Source: Actinoplanes sp040639655
Lineage (GTDB): Bacteria; Actinomycetota; Actinomycetes; Mycobacteriales; Micromonosporaceae
Assembly (NCBI RefSeq): GCF_040639655.1
Contig: NZ_JBFAAI010000023.1
Location: 73,779-137,778 of the forward strand
Length of the DNA: 64,000 nucleotides
Direction of reading: 5' to 3'
Shown here: positions 35,289-44,228 of the stretch, piece by piece
Layout of the letters: each line of letters begins with the position of its first letter
How positions within the stretch are numbered: the first letter of the stretch is position 1
Notes under the pieces: generated by a model
The model's input: only the letters and a program-made list of their open reading frames with translations
Database searches by the model: none
What the model was told of the DNA's origin: nothing
Position numbers and translations under genes: made by a program

Positions 35289-36299
35289 ATGGCGAACCCG
35301 TCGAAACCGCTGACCGCGGCCAGCTCGATCGGCGAGTGGCTGGACCACCCGGAGGGCGGCCCGGCACTGGGCGAGCTGCTCGCCGCCGGGGGTGCGGACC
35401 CGTCGATGCTGGCGCCGATCCGGAGCCTGCCGCTGCAGCAGATGGTCGAACTCAGCCAGGGCAAGATGCCGCAGGCCGTGGTCGACGAGCTGGTGCTCCG
35501 GGTCAACGGCGGGGTCGTCCCCACCGCGGTGGACTCCGGCGCGTGGCGGGAGCGGATCGTCGCCGGGCGCTTCGACGGCCGGACCGTGATCGTCACCGGC
35601 GCGGCCTCCGGTATCGGCCGGGCCACCGCCTCCCGCATCGTCCGCGAGGGCGGCCGGGTGATCGGCGTCGACATCACCGCCGGCAAGCTCAAGGAGGCCG
35701 AGGCCGACCTGGGTGACTCGTTCGTCGCGGTGACGGCCGACATCACCAGCCCCGAGGACATCGCCCGGATCGTGGCGGCCGCCGGCGACCGGATCGACGG
35801 GCTCGCCAACGTCGCCGGAGTGGTGGACGACTTCAGCCCGATCCACGAGACCTCGGACGCGATCTGGGAGAAGGTCTTCGCGGTCAACGTCGACGGGCTG
35901 TTCCGCCTGACCCGGGCGGTCGTCCCGGTCATGCTGCCGGCGGGCCGGGGCTCGATCGTCAACATCGCCTCCGAGGCCGGGCTGCGCGGCAACGCGGCCG
36001 GCGTCGCCTACACCGCGTCCAAGCACGCGGTCATCGGCATCACCAAGAACATCGCCTTCATGTACGGCCGCGACGGCATCCGGACCAACGCGGTCGCCCC
36101 GGGCGGGGTGGCCACCGGGATGGCGCCGGTGAACCAGTCCGAGTTCGGACGTGGCCGGACCGGCCCGTTCCTGCAGCTGATTCCTCAGGTGGCCCTCGCC
36201 GAGCACCTGGCCGCGTCGATCACCTTCCTGCTGAGCGACGACGGCGTGAACCTCAACGGGGTGGTGCTGCCGTCGGACGGCGGCTGGTCGGTCCAGTAG
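35289..36299 (+). CDS. Short-chain dehydrogenase/reductase with N-terminal extension
   Basis: 336 residues from ATG 35289 (GAAGGGA nine bases upstream). Residues 1 to about 95 are an extra helical region (PLQQMVELSQGKMPQAVVDELVLRVNGG) absent from classical SDRs of about 250 residues. The SDR domain then begins TVIVTGAASGIGRATASRI (NAD(P) motif TGxxxGIG), with ANVAGVV, SIVNIASEAG, the catalytic YTASK (Y-x-x-x-K) and the C-terminal GVVLPSDGGWSVQ. It reduces or oxidises an alcohol/ketone with NAD(P)H. The operator upstream and the convergent TetR gene suggest that its substrate or product is the inducer. Confidence 0.9.
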   Translation: MANPSKPLTAASSIGEWLDHPEGGPALGELLAAGGADPSMLAPIRSLPLQQMVELSQGKMPQAVVDELVLRVNGGVVPTAVDSGAWRERIVAGRFDGRTVIVTGAASGIGRATASRIVREGGRVIGVDITAGKLKEAEADLGDSFVAVTADITSPEDIARIVAAAGDRIDGLANVAGVVDDFSPIHETSDAIWEKVFAVNVDGLFRLTRAVVPVMLPAGRGSIVNIASEAGLRGNAAGVAYTASKHAVIGITKNIAFMYGRDGIRTNAVAPGGVATGMAPVNQSEFGRGRTGPFLQLIPQVALAEHLAASITFLLSDDGVNLNGVVLPSDGGWSVQ

Positions 36300-36840
36300 G
36301 ACCCTCGAGGGCCTGCTGGAGCAGCGCGCCGTACCGGGCTATCAGCTCGCCCCGGTCCGCTTTCACCAGGCCCTCGTCCTCGACCACCCAGAGCGCGTAC
36401 AGCAGGCCACCGACCAGTGCGGCGGCGATCCGCGCCCGTACGTCGGCATCGGGCCCGCCGAGGCGCCCCCGCACCGGCTCGACGAAGGTGCGCTCGTGGA
36501 TGGTCCGCAGCCGCGCCTGGATCTGCTCCTCGTTGCTGCCCCGCACCAGCGCCAGATAGACGCCCCGGATGTCGTCGTCGGAGAGCAGGAGTTCGATGAA
36601 CCGTTCCCCGAACCGCTCGAGCGGGACGTCGAGCAGCGGCTCGTCGTCGATGGTGAACCGCATGGTGTCTAGGAAGAGCAGTTCCTTGGTACCGAAGTGG
36701 CGGATTACCAGTGCCGGGTTCGTCACCGCCTGTGCGGCGATGTCCCGAACCGAGGTGCGCGCGAAACCTCGCTCCCGGAACAGACGTGCGGCCGCGGCAC
36801 GAATCTCCTCGCGGGTCGCCTCGCCGCTGCGCCTGGCCAT
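36253..36840 (-). CDS. TetR-family transcriptional regulator
   Basis: 195 residues. The N-terminal helix-turn-helix reads REEIRAAAARLFRERGFARTSVRDIAAQAVTNPALVIRHFGTKELL, the standard TetR DNA-binding domain. The ligand domain ends LVGGLLYALWVVEDEGLVKADRGELIARYG. The gene is convergent with the SDR gene and overlaps its end by 47 bases, an unusual overlap. By context it is the likely reader of the palindrome at 35227-35259. No operator-like palindrome was noticed at its own promoter. Confidence 0.93.
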   Translation of the reverse strand: MARRSGEATREEIRAAAARLFRERGFARTSVRDIAAQAVTNPALVIRHFGTKELLFLDTMRFTIDDEPLLDVPLERFGERFIELLLSDDDIRGVYLALVRGSNEEQIQARLRTIHERTFVEPVRGRLGGPDADVRARIAAALVGGLLYALWVVEDEGLVKADRGELIARYGALLQQALEGPTGPTSRRPTAAPPR

Positions 36841-37022
36841 GCCCCCGATCGTAGGTTGCCGGGTGCATCAGGCTTCTCGGCAGGTCACTGGCGCCACGCA
36901 CGGGTGACCTTTCAGGGCCAGAGAAGACCCGGTTCGATCGGGTTCCGGCGAACTCGGCCCCGCTTTTCCGGACGTCGTGCTCAGCTATGCGGGACACAGC
37001 CGACAATTCGGAAAGGTCTAAC

Positions 37023-37934
37023 ATGCGAAAAACGACTCGGGGACTGATCACCGCCTGCGCCGGCCTCGTGGCCGGAGCCGCGTTCGGGGCCACCCCGGCG
37101 CTGGCCGGGCCGGGCTGGTGGCCGCCCGGACACGTGCTCGGCCACTACAACTCGTTCAGCGACTGCTCCTCCTACGCGTCCACACTGGTGCTCTGGGAAG
37201 ACGACTACGACTGTGACTACTGGCCACAGAGGGTCGCCACGCCCTACGCCCTGGTGATCCAGAGACCGGTCGTCATCCAGCAGCCGGTCGTCGTCCAGCA
37301 GCCCGTCGTGGTGCAGCAGCCGGTCGTCGTCCAGCAGCCGGTCATCCAGCAGCCGGTCGTCCAGCAGCCCGTCGCCGAGCAGCCGGTCGCACAGGAGCCG
37401 GTGGCGGAGCGGCCGGTCGGACCCCAGGAGCCGGCCGGGGACGCGCTGGCCATGACGCCGGCCGCGCCCGACAAGAGCATCAAGAAGGACAAGAAGGTCA
37501 AGTCCAACAACGCTCACAAGAAGAACAAGGCGCCCAAGCTCCCGCCGCAGGGCGACATGATGGCCGACCACAACGCGTACGACACTGGCGGCCAGAACAT
37601 GCACGACACGTCGGGCCCGCACGTGAACGTCACTGCCGGCCAGAACATGCACGACACGTCGGGCCAGCACGGGAACGACGCCGGCGGCCAGCACGCGTAC
37701 GACACGTCCGGCCAGCAGGGGAACAACACCGGTGGCCAGCACGCGTACGACACGTCCGGCCAGCACGGGAACAACACCGGCGGCCAGCACGCATACGACG
37801 CCGACGAGCAGTGCGTCGACGTGGTTCCCACCTGCACCGACGTCGTCGCGGTGGCGCACACCGTGCCGGTGGTTCCGGTCGTACCGGTCGCCCACCACCC
37901 GTTCGGTGGCCCCTGGCACCACCCCTGGCACTGA
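37023..37934 (+). CDS. Secreted repetitive His/Gln-rich protein
   Basis: 303 residues from ATG 37023 (GGAAAGG upstream). A Sec signal ends near ATPALA (about residue 28). A short globular stretch with CSSYASTLVLWEDDYDCDYW follows. Then comes a run of PVVxQQ/QPVV pentapeptide-like repeats (about 75-130), a Lys-rich basic stretch (KSIKKDKKVKSNNAHKKNK), and a second repeat set of about 11 residues (GQHAYDTSGQHGNNTG, about 185-255) rich in His, Asn, Gly and Asp. The end is PFGGPWHHPWH. Four cysteines sit outside the repeats. No family recognised. A cell-surface, metal-binding or structural spore/hypha protein is conceivable but unproven. Confidence 0.82.
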   Translation: MRKTTRGLITACAGLVAGAAFGATPALAGPGWWPPGHVLGHYNSFSDCSSYASTLVLWEDDYDCDYWPQRVATPYALVIQRPVVIQQPVVVQQPVVVQQPVVVQQPVIQQPVVQQPVAEQPVAQEPVAERPVGPQEPAGDALAMTPAAPDKSIKKDKKVKSNNAHKKNKAPKLPPQGDMMADHNAYDTGGQNMHDTSGPHVNVTAGQNMHDTSGQHGNDAGGQHAYDTSGQQGNNTGGQHAYDTSGQHGNNTGGQHAYDADEQCVDVVPTCTDVVAVAHTVPVVPVVPVAHHPFGGPWHHPWH

Positions 37935-37988
37935 TCGGACTCCGACGGATCCACGGCGGCCGGGTACTGCCCGGCCGCCGCGCGGGAC

Positions 37989-38285
37989 TCATCCCCCGGC
38001 CATCGCCCCGACGATCAGGAACGGTTCCTCGCCCTTGACCACTCGGTCGGGCAGAGGTTCGTCCGGGGAGTCGTTGGAGAGGTCCTCCTCGCAGGCGAAG
38101 AAGCGGACCAGCGGCCGCCGTTTGCCGGTCACCCGGTCACGCATGGTGCCGCGGAGCATCGGGAACCGCTCCTCGACCGCGTCGAGGACGAGCCGCTGGG
38201 TCACCTCCCCGGCCACCTCGACCCGCACCTCGCCGGTGACGTGCGCGAGGTTGCGCAGGTGCGGCGGGAGGATTACGCGGATCAC
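37989..38285 (-). CDS. MoaD/ThiS-like small protein ending in Gly-Gly
   Basis: 98 residues from GTG 38285, whose first bases overlap the preceding TGA (GTGA). MIRVILPPHLRNLAHVTGEVRVEV and VLDAVEERFPMLRGTM match the beta-grasp ubiquitin-like fold of MoaD and ThiS, and the protein ends IVGAMAGG, the terminal GG needed for adenylation, thiocarboxylate formation or conjugation. Coupling to the BNR-repeat gene is a known kind of neighbourhood in actinobacteria. No MoeB/E1-like gene is close. It may act as a sulphur carrier or as a small protein modifier. Confidence 0.83.
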   Translation of the reverse strand: MIRVILPPHLRNLAHVTGEVRVEVAGEVTQRLVLDAVEERFPMLRGTMRDRVTGKRRPLVRFFACEEDLSNDSPDEPLPDRVVKGEEPFLIVGAMAGG

Positions 38286-39397
38286 GGCAGGACCTGCGCT
38301 TCCACCGAGCAGATCGGCGGGAGATCACTGACCAGCGCCTTCCAGGTGTCGCCACTGTCCGCGGAACCGTAGACCTGGCCGGCACTGGTGCCGAAGTAGA
38401 CGCCGCACTGCTCGAGCGTGTCCACCGCCATGGCGTCGCGCAGCACGTTGACGTAGCAGTGTTCCTGCGGCAGTCCCGTGGTCAGCGCCTCCCACTGCTC
38501 ACCGCCGGTCCGGCTGCGGTAGACCCGCAGCTTGCCGTCCATCACGTAATGCAGCGTGTCGCTGGTGATCGGCACCACGTAGATGGTCTCCGGCTCGTGC
38601 GCGTGCACGGCGATCGGGAAACCGAAGTCGGTCGGCAGGTCGCCGCTGATCTCGCGCCAGTTGTCACCCGCGTCGTCCGAGCGCATGACGTCCCAGTGCT
38701 TCTGCATGAAGAGGGTGTCCGGCCGGGACGGGTGCTGAGCGATCCGGTGAACGCAGTGCCCGACCTCGGCGTCCGGGTCGGGGATGCCCTCGCTCTGCAG
38801 ACCGCGGTTGATCGGCTGCCAGGTCACGCCGCCGTCGTCGGTGCGGAACGCGCCGGCCGCGGAGATCGCCACGAAGATCCGGTCCGGCTTCACCGGGTCG
38901 AGAATGATGGTGTGCAGGCACATGCCGCCGGCGCCCGGCTGCCATTGCGGGGCCGACGTGTGGGTGCGCAGGCCGGTCAGCTCCACCCACTTCTGACCGC
39001 CGTCGGTGCTCTTGAACAGGGCCGCGTCCTCGGCACCGGCGTAGACGACGTCCAGTTCGGTGCGCGACGGCTCCAGATGCCAGATCCGCTTGAACTCCCA
39101 CGGGCGCGGGGTTCCGTCGTACCAGAGATGGTCGCCGACCTCGCCCGCGTAGGTGAAGTCGTGGTCGACCTGCTGCCAGGTGGCACCGCCGTCGTCGGAC
39201 CGCTGGATCAGCTGACCGAACCAGCCGCCCGACTGTGACACGTACAGCCGGTCCGGGTCGACCGGCGAACCGTTGGCATGGTAGATCTCCCAGCCGCTGA
39301 AGTGGGGCCCGTCCACCTTCCAGTCCTGCCGGTTCTCGTCCGAGGTCAGGATGAACAGGCCCTTACGGGTCCCGACCAGCAATCGAACTCCGCTCAT
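38282..39397 (-). CDS. BNR/Asp-box repeat beta-propeller protein
   Basis: 371 residues from ATG 39397 (GGGGAG six bases upstream; a further ATG eight codons earlier is ignored). Asp-box motifs S/T-x-D-x-G-x-T-W recur: RSDDGGATWQQ, KSTDGGQKWVEL, RTDDGGVTWQPI, RSDDAGDNWREI, YRSRTGGEQWEAL and YGSADSGDTWKAL, giving a propeller of about six or seven blades. The opening VRLLVGTRKGLFILTSDE is usual for this actinobacterial group. It has no signal peptide and no sialidase catalytic residues that I can place, so sialidase annotation is doubtful. It is coupled to the MoaD-like gene. Confidence 0.87.
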   Translation of the reverse strand: MSGVRLLVGTRKGLFILTSDENRQDWKVDGPHFSGWEIYHANGSPVDPDRLYVSQSGGWFGQLIQRSDDGGATWQQVDHDFTYAGEVGDHLWYDGTPRPWEFKRIWHLEPSRTELDVVYAGAEDAALFKSTDGGQKWVELTGLRTHTSAPQWQPGAGGMCLHTIILDPVKPDRIFVAISAAGAFRTDDGGVTWQPINRGLQSEGIPDPDAEVGHCVHRIAQHPSRPDTLFMQKHWDVMRSDDAGDNWREISGDLPTDFGFPIAVHAHEPETIYVVPITSDTLHYVMDGKLRVYRSRTGGEQWEALTTGLPQEHCYVNVLRDAMAVDTLEQCGVYFGTSAGQVYGSADSGDTWKALVSDLPPICSVEAQVLP

Positions 39398-39488
39398 GTG
39401 CCACTCCCCTCGAGAAGACATATGGACGCATCATGGTGTGCTCCGCGTCACTCTGGGGAGTCTAGGACGAATGTTCGATCGGAAGGGG

Positions 39489-41009
39489 TCACCCCTGCAG
39501 CGCGCGGGCCATCTCGGCCTGCTCGGCGAGCACGTCGTTCATCCGCGCCTGCACGGCGTCCATCTTGCCGATCGTCTCGCTCGTGGTGTGGATGCCGTTG
39601 GCGACCGTCTCCGCGCTGGCCTGGATGCCGGCGATCTGGTCGGCCACCTTCTGGGTCGCCTCGGCGGTCTCCCGGGCCAGCTCCTTGACCTCGCCGGCGA
39701 CCACCGCGAAGCCCTTGCCGGACTCACCGGCACGCGCCGCCTCGATGGTCGCGTTGAGCGCGAGCAGGTTGGTCTGCTCGGCGATCGACGAGATGATCTT
39801 GATGACGTCACCGATGGCATTGGACGCCTGGCCGAGTGCGGCCACCTCGGCGGTCATCGCCGAGGCCCGGGTCACCGCCTGTTCGGCAACCGTGGTCGCG
39901 TCGTCACTGGCGCTGCGCAGGCGCTGCACCGTGTCGAGCAGATCGCGGGCGTTGGCGGCGGCCCGCTCCGAGCCACGCACCACGTCGAGCCGCTGCGACA
40001 CCAGCTGCTGCACGTTGCGCAGCGCGGCCGCCCGCGACTCGGACAGATCGATGTACTCGGTGGTGAAGAAGTCCATGGTGCCGACGATCCGGTCGCCGCT
40101 CATGATCGGGAAGCAGACGCCGGAACGCACCCCGGCCCGCTGGGCGGCCGGCGCCCGTACACAGTCGGTGATCTCCGCCAGATCCCGCACGAAGACCAGA
40201 TCCTTCGCCCGCCAGGCCCGGCCGGACAGCCCGACGCCCTCGGCGAACTCGGCGGCCAGCGTGACCCGGCGGAACTCGTCACCGGCCGAACCCGACTCCA
40301 GATGGAACTTCAGCACGTTCGCCTCCGGGTCGATCTCCCAGAACGAGCCGTACGCCCAGCCGAACGCGGTGCGCACCGAGTCCAGGGCGGCCCGGATCGT
40401 GGTCTGACTGTCCGACGCGGCGCCGACCCGGCTGACGACCGTGGTCACCGCCTCCCGGTCGGTGGCCACCTGACGCAGTTCGGCGGCGGCCACCGCACTG
40501 GTCCGGGCCTGGTCGACGAGCCGGATGAGGGCCGCGAACTTGTCCCGGCGTGCGCTGTCGGCGTAGACCGGTGCCGGCGAGTAGTACTCGAAGACCGCCG
40601 GCACGTCGGTGCCCTTGCGCACCGGCAGCACGATGGCGGCGACCATCCCGGCCTTCGCCGCGGCCTGCCACCGCCGGCAGCCCGTGGGGCTCTCCGGCTC
40701 CTCCTCGAAGATGGCGGAACGGCCGCGGAACGCCCGTGCCACCAGCTCACCTTCACCGGCGGAGGTGAGCTGCGGCTTCAACGGCCCGTACTCGTGCAGC
40801 AACCGCAGCCGGCCGCCGCTGTCCGGCACCCAGACCGCGCCGTACCCGAACTTGTAGAACCTGACCGTGCTCTCCACGGTGATCCGCCAGGCGCTGTCCT
40901 CGTCGGTGGCCGCCTCGAGATCCACCACCAGTTGCTCCAGCGCCTCGACATCGCGCGGGATCGGTCGTGCCGCCTCGGGGCCGGCCGCCCGGGAGCCGAA
41001 CAGTCGCAT
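39489..41009 (-). CDS. Soluble methyl-accepting chemotaxis protein with two GAF-like domains
   Basis: 506 residues from ATG 41009 (GAAGGAGAA upstream). Two tandem sensory domains (about 20-180 and 200-345), each GAF-like, precede a short helical linker and the MCP signalling domain. The hairpin tip is IAEQTNLLALNATIEAARAGESGKGFAVVAGEVKELA, close to the universal chemoreceptor consensus. No transmembrane helix, so it senses inside the cell. No CheA/CheW genes are in the window. Motile sporangiospores of Actinoplanes-type bacteria would give such a receptor a use; that is inference from genus biology. Confidence 0.93.
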   Translation of the reverse strand: MRLFGSRAAGPEAARPIPRDVEALEQLVVDLEAATDEDSAWRITVESTVRFYKFGYGAVWVPDSGGRLRLLHEYGPLKPQLTSAGEGELVARAFRGRSAIFEEEPESPTGCRRWQAAAKAGMVAAIVLPVRKGTDVPAVFEYYSPAPVYADSARRDKFAALIRLVDQARTSAVAAAELRQVATDREAVTTVVSRVGAASDSQTTIRAALDSVRTAFGWAYGSFWEIDPEANVLKFHLESGSAGDEFRRVTLAAEFAEGVGLSGRAWRAKDLVFVRDLAEITDCVRAPAAQRAGVRSGVCFPIMSGDRIVGTMDFFTTEYIDLSESRAAALRNVQQLVSQRLDVVRGSERAAANARDLLDTVQRLRSASDDATTVAEQAVTRASAMTAEVAALGQASNAIGDVIKIISSIAEQTNLLALNATIEAARAGESGKGFAVVAGEVKELARETAEATQKVADQIAGIQASAETVANGIHTTSETIGKMDAVQARMNDVLAEQAEMARALQG

Positions 41010-41085
41010 GGCAGGTTCTCCTTCAACCGGGGCGACGGGTCTCACTCCACCATCGGCGGATCCGCGGCCGGGTTGAGGCAACGGT

Positions 41086-42045
41086 TCAGTCCCAGGGCAC
41101 CCACGACGCGTTGATCAGCGGCGGCTGGCGGGCCTCCAGCTCCCTGAGCAGAATGCCCTCCCGCAGGCCCCACGGGCAGATGATCAGCGATTCGACCCCG
41201 AGCCGGCGCATCACCTCGTAGGCGACGATGGAACCGGCCAGAATCTGCCGGGCCCGGTGCGGCGACACCCCGGGCAGCCGGGTCCGTTTGGGGCTGGGCA
41301 TCGCGGCCAGCCGGTTGATCCACGGCCGGAGGGCGGAGGCGCGCAGTTCCCGCCGGACGAACGGGCCGAGCCGCAGCGGCGGGGCCCCGGTGAGCCGGGC
41401 CAGCTGCTGGAACGTCTTGGAGGCGGCCACCGAGGTGCGCGGAGCCTCCCAGGACGTACGGGCGGCGACCTCGGCGAACCGCTCACGCACGTGCCGCCGC
41501 AGCCGCCGGACGGCACGCGGGGCGGGCGGGTCCCCGTCGGCCAGGAACTCCCGGGTGAGCCGGCCCGCGCCGAGCGGCAGCGACATCGCCGACTCGGGCA
41601 GCCGGTCGCGTCCGAACGCCACCTCGAGGCAGCCGCCGCCGATGTCGACCATCAGCATCGGACCGGCCTGCCAGCCCAGCCAGCGCCGCGCCGCCAGGAA
41701 GGTGAGGCGGGCGTCCTCGATGCCGGTGAGCGTGCCCAGCCGTACGCCGGTGGCCGCCGTGACCGCGGTCAGCACCTCCTCGCGGTTGGGCGCGTCGCGG
41801 ACCACCGCGGTGGTGTAGGCGAACATCCGGTTCACACCCGCACGGCGGGACTCGGCCACCGCCTTGCGGACCGCGTCGATCATGCGCTCCAGGGCTGCCG
41901 GGCCGATCGTCCCGTCGGCTGTCAGCCGGTGGGCGAGCCGGGGCCGCTCCTCCCAGGTGTGCACCGGCAGCGGAAGACCGGAATCCGCCTCCGCGACCAC
42001 CAGGTTGACCGTGTTGGAACCGACGTCAAGCACTCCCAGCCGCAT
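41086..42045 (-). CDS. Ppx/GppA-family phosphatase
   Basis: 319 residues from ATG 42045 (family members start RLGVLDVGSNTV); ATG 42078 is an alternative. The ASKHA-type phosphate loops are GVLDVGSNTVNLVV, YTTAVVRDAPN, the catalytic-glutamate region TGIEDARLTFLAAR and MLMVDIGGGCLEVAFG. The family hydrolyses polyphosphate or (p)ppGpp 5'-phosphate. The short single-domain form here matches the actinobacterial Ppx1/Ppx2 type. It lies between the chemoreceptor and the membrane glycosyltransferase on the same strand, with gaps of 76 and 116 bases. Confidence 0.9.
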   Translation of the reverse strand: MRLGVLDVGSNTVNLVVAEADSGLPLPVHTWEERPRLAHRLTADGTIGPAALERMIDAVRKAVAESRRAGVNRMFAYTTAVVRDAPNREEVLTAVTAATGVRLGTLTGIEDARLTFLAARRWLGWQAGPMLMVDIGGGCLEVAFGRDRLPESAMSLPLGAGRLTREFLADGDPPAPRAVRRLRRHVRERFAEVAARTSWEAPRTSVAASKTFQQLARLTGAPPLRLGPFVRRELRASALRPWINRLAAMPSPKRTRLPGVSPHRARQILAGSIVAYEVMRRLGVESLIICPWGLREGILLRELEARQPPLINASWVPWD

Positions 42046-42161
42046 GGGCGGCCGGGTACCCGTCAAGTCAGCGATCATGGCCGGAACCTGTATCCCATCC
42101 CCGGTTCGGTGAGCGGACGGCGCGGGCGGGCCGGGTCGGCCTCCGGTGCTCCGGCGGCCGG

Positions 42162-44228
42162 TCACTGCAGCAATTCGTGATCGTCCGGCCAGTCGCGGAT
42201 CACCAGCACGCTGCTGAGCGTCTGCGGCTCGTCGGAGACCGCGCGCAGGTGGACCGGGCCGTCGGGCGGCACCCGGTAGATCGCCGGCTCCGGCGGGAAC
42301 GGCGGCCGCACGGACTTCACCATGATCCGCTCAGCCGGCGGATCCTCGAGTCTCCGCACCGGCGGGAGCAGCGTGTACGTGGCGGTGGTGCCGGCCGGGA
42401 GCAGCACCGGACCGGTCTCGATCCGCCAGTAGTCGGCGATCGTGACGCCGGACGCCAGGGTGAACGACGGGATGATCGGCCGGGACGAGGTGTTCGTCAC
42501 GTCCACCACCAGCTCGGTCAGCCGGTGGCCGGGGACGACCGTGGTGGCGACCCGCATCTGCAGCGGCTGCGGGCTGGTCACCGCTCCGGACACGAACGCC
42601 GCGGCGGGCAGGAACGACGCCACCGCGATGATCGCCGGGAACGCCCGCGGCATCCGCAGCCGGAAGGCACCCTCGAAGTCGGCCCGTGACGTGGTGGTCA
42701 GAGCGACGATCCAGAGCGGCATGGTCAGCACCCAGTAGCCGTCCTGGGAACGTGTCGACACCATGAAGATCAGCCACGGCAGCACGGCGACGGCCGGGCC
42801 GAGCCGGCGCAGGTACAGCGCGAAGGTGAGCAGCAGCGCCACCAGGAGCGCCGTCGTCGCGTGGCCGTAGAGGTCCAGGTCGCCGCTGCCGCCGATGAGG
42901 TACGAGGTGAGCCCCATCAGGCCCTGCCCGTGCGGCACCGCGTGCTGCAGCAGCGGTTCGAACACCCCGGTCAGCCAGGCGTCCGGCGACTCCAGGATGA
43001 ACGGGAGGCTCACCACCACGAACACGCCGAGCGCGGTGCAGCCGTACCGCATCAGCAGCCAGAAGACGCGGCCCAGCGGCAGTTCACCGAGGCGCAGCAC
43101 CACCAGACCGACCACCAGGAACATCGCCAGGAACCAGCCGAGCTGGTGCATCGAGCAGGCCAGGCCCAGAGCGATCGCGCGGCCGTACCCGGTCCGGCCC
43201 AGACGCCCGCCGCGCCCGATCGACGGCCAGTGCCACAGCGCCAGGCAGAGGAACGGCAGGGCCATCAGGGAGGGGTACGCGTTGTCGGCGTAACTGGTCA
43301 GCGTCCCGAGCCCGAGCACACCGAGCGTCGCGACCGGCCGCAGCGGGCGCGGCGCCACGAAGAACAGGATCAGCGCGGTCGCCAGCAGCGCCAGCCAGGC
43401 GACCGCGGTGACCCCGACGATCGACGGGAACAGCCGCTGCATCCCCGCGCCGAGCTGGATACCGAGCGGCGGGTACCCGAAGTCGTAGACGGTCCGGCCG
43501 TCCATCAGCTGGGTGGCCAGGCCGGGCATGATGTCGTCCCAGGCCGCCGTGTACGGGTTGATGCCCTCGATCAGGGCACGGGCACCCCGGTCCATCAGGA
43601 TGCCCTCGTCGACCGTGAGCTCCTTGACACCGCTGATCCCGGTCCAGGCCGCCGCCGCCTTGATCACGATCGCGGTCGCCAGGACGCCGACGTCCAGCCG
43701 GGCCAGGGTGCGCTGCCGGGTGACGCAGAGCGCGGCCACCGCCAGCACCAGCATCGCCAGGTAGGCGCCGGTCAGGGTGAGGGCGAGCCAGGGACGTGGC
43801 AGGGCGTACCCGGTCCAGAACGTGCGGGTGCCCACGACCAGCGCCATGACCGCGCCCAGGGTGAGCCCCCGGTGCAGCCAGAGCAGCAGGTCGGGCCGGT
43901 CCCGTTCCGGCTCGGGGTCCGATTCGGTCTCCGGGCCCGGCTCGGGCTCCGCCGCCACCGGCCCGGCCTCCGGAACCGGATCGGGTTCCGGATCGGGTTC
44001 CGGATCGGGTTCCGGCTCCGGCTCCGGATCGGGGTCCGGGTCCGGGTCCGGGTCCGGGTCCGGGTCCGGGTCCGGGTCACGTTCTGGTTCGGCGTCCTCC
44101 GCCGCGGCCTCTTCCTCGTCGGTCAACGGGATGTCGATGACCTCGGCGGCGTCCGCCTCCGGCTGCTCCAGCCTCCGGCTCAGCGTCACCGTCTCGGCAT
44201 GACGCTGATAGTCACCCTCTAGAGCCAC
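42162..44228 (-). CDS. Membrane GT-C-like glycosyltransferase with Asp-Pro/Glu-Pro repeat tail
   Basis: About 688 residues if GTG 44228 is the start; TTG 44243 and points further upstream are possible and no RBS decides. The N-terminal cytoplasmic part is acidic with a long DP/EP repeat (about 50-100). Some ten to twelve hydrophobic helices follow. KELTVDEGILMDRGARALIEGINPYTAAW and TVYDFGYPPLGIQLGAG resemble the DUF2029/GT87-type polyprenyl-phosphate mannosyltransferases. The last 150 residues (VVPGHRLTELVVDVTNTSSRP) form a soluble beta-rich domain. It probably adds a sugar to a surface lipid or glycan. Confidence 0.78.
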   Translation of the reverse strand: MALEGDYQRHAETVTLSRRLEQPEADAAEVIDIPLTDEEEAAAEDAEPERDPDPDPDPDPDPDPDPDPEPEPEPDPEPDPEPDPVPEAGPVAAEPEPGPETESDPEPERDRPDLLLWLHRGLTLGAVMALVVGTRTFWTGYALPRPWLALTLTGAYLAMLVLAVAALCVTRQRTLARLDVGVLATAIVIKAAAAWTGISGVKELTVDEGILMDRGARALIEGINPYTAAWDDIMPGLATQLMDGRTVYDFGYPPLGIQLGAGMQRLFPSIVGVTAVAWLALLATALILFFVAPRPLRPVATLGVLGLGTLTSYADNAYPSLMALPFLCLALWHWPSIGRGGRLGRTGYGRAIALGLACSMHQLGWFLAMFLVVGLVVLRLGELPLGRVFWLLMRYGCTALGVFVVVSLPFILESPDAWLTGVFEPLLQHAVPHGQGLMGLTSYLIGGSGDLDLYGHATTALLVALLLTFALYLRRLGPAVAVLPWLIFMVSTRSQDGYWVLTMPLWIVALTTTSRADFEGAFRLRMPRAFPAIIAVASFLPAAAFVSGAVTSPQPLQMRVATTVVPGHRLTELVVDVTNTSSRPIIPSFTLASGVTIADYWRIETGPVLLPAGTTATYTLLPPVRRLEDPPAERIMVKSVRPPFPPEPAIYRVPPDGPVHLRAVSDEPQTLSSVLVIRDWPDDHELLQ
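44032..44079 (-). repeat. Hexanucleotide repeat GGGTCC encoding an Asp-Pro run
   Basis: Seven perfect GGGTCC units (44032-44073, plus-strand reading) and one degenerate unit, next to further 6- and 12-bp variants from about 43979. It encodes DPDPDP in the N-terminal tail of the membrane protein. Unit loss or gain keeps the frame. Confidence 0.95.

Noticed and set aside
37250..37800. CRISPR-like regular repeats
   Set aside because: The repeats are in frame, vary in length and encode QPVV and GQHAYDTSG units of a secreted protein; there are no constant repeats with unique spacers.
38282..39397. Sialidase
   Set aside because: Asp-box repeats alone do not show sialidase activity; no arginine triad or nucleophile could be placed and no signal peptide is present.
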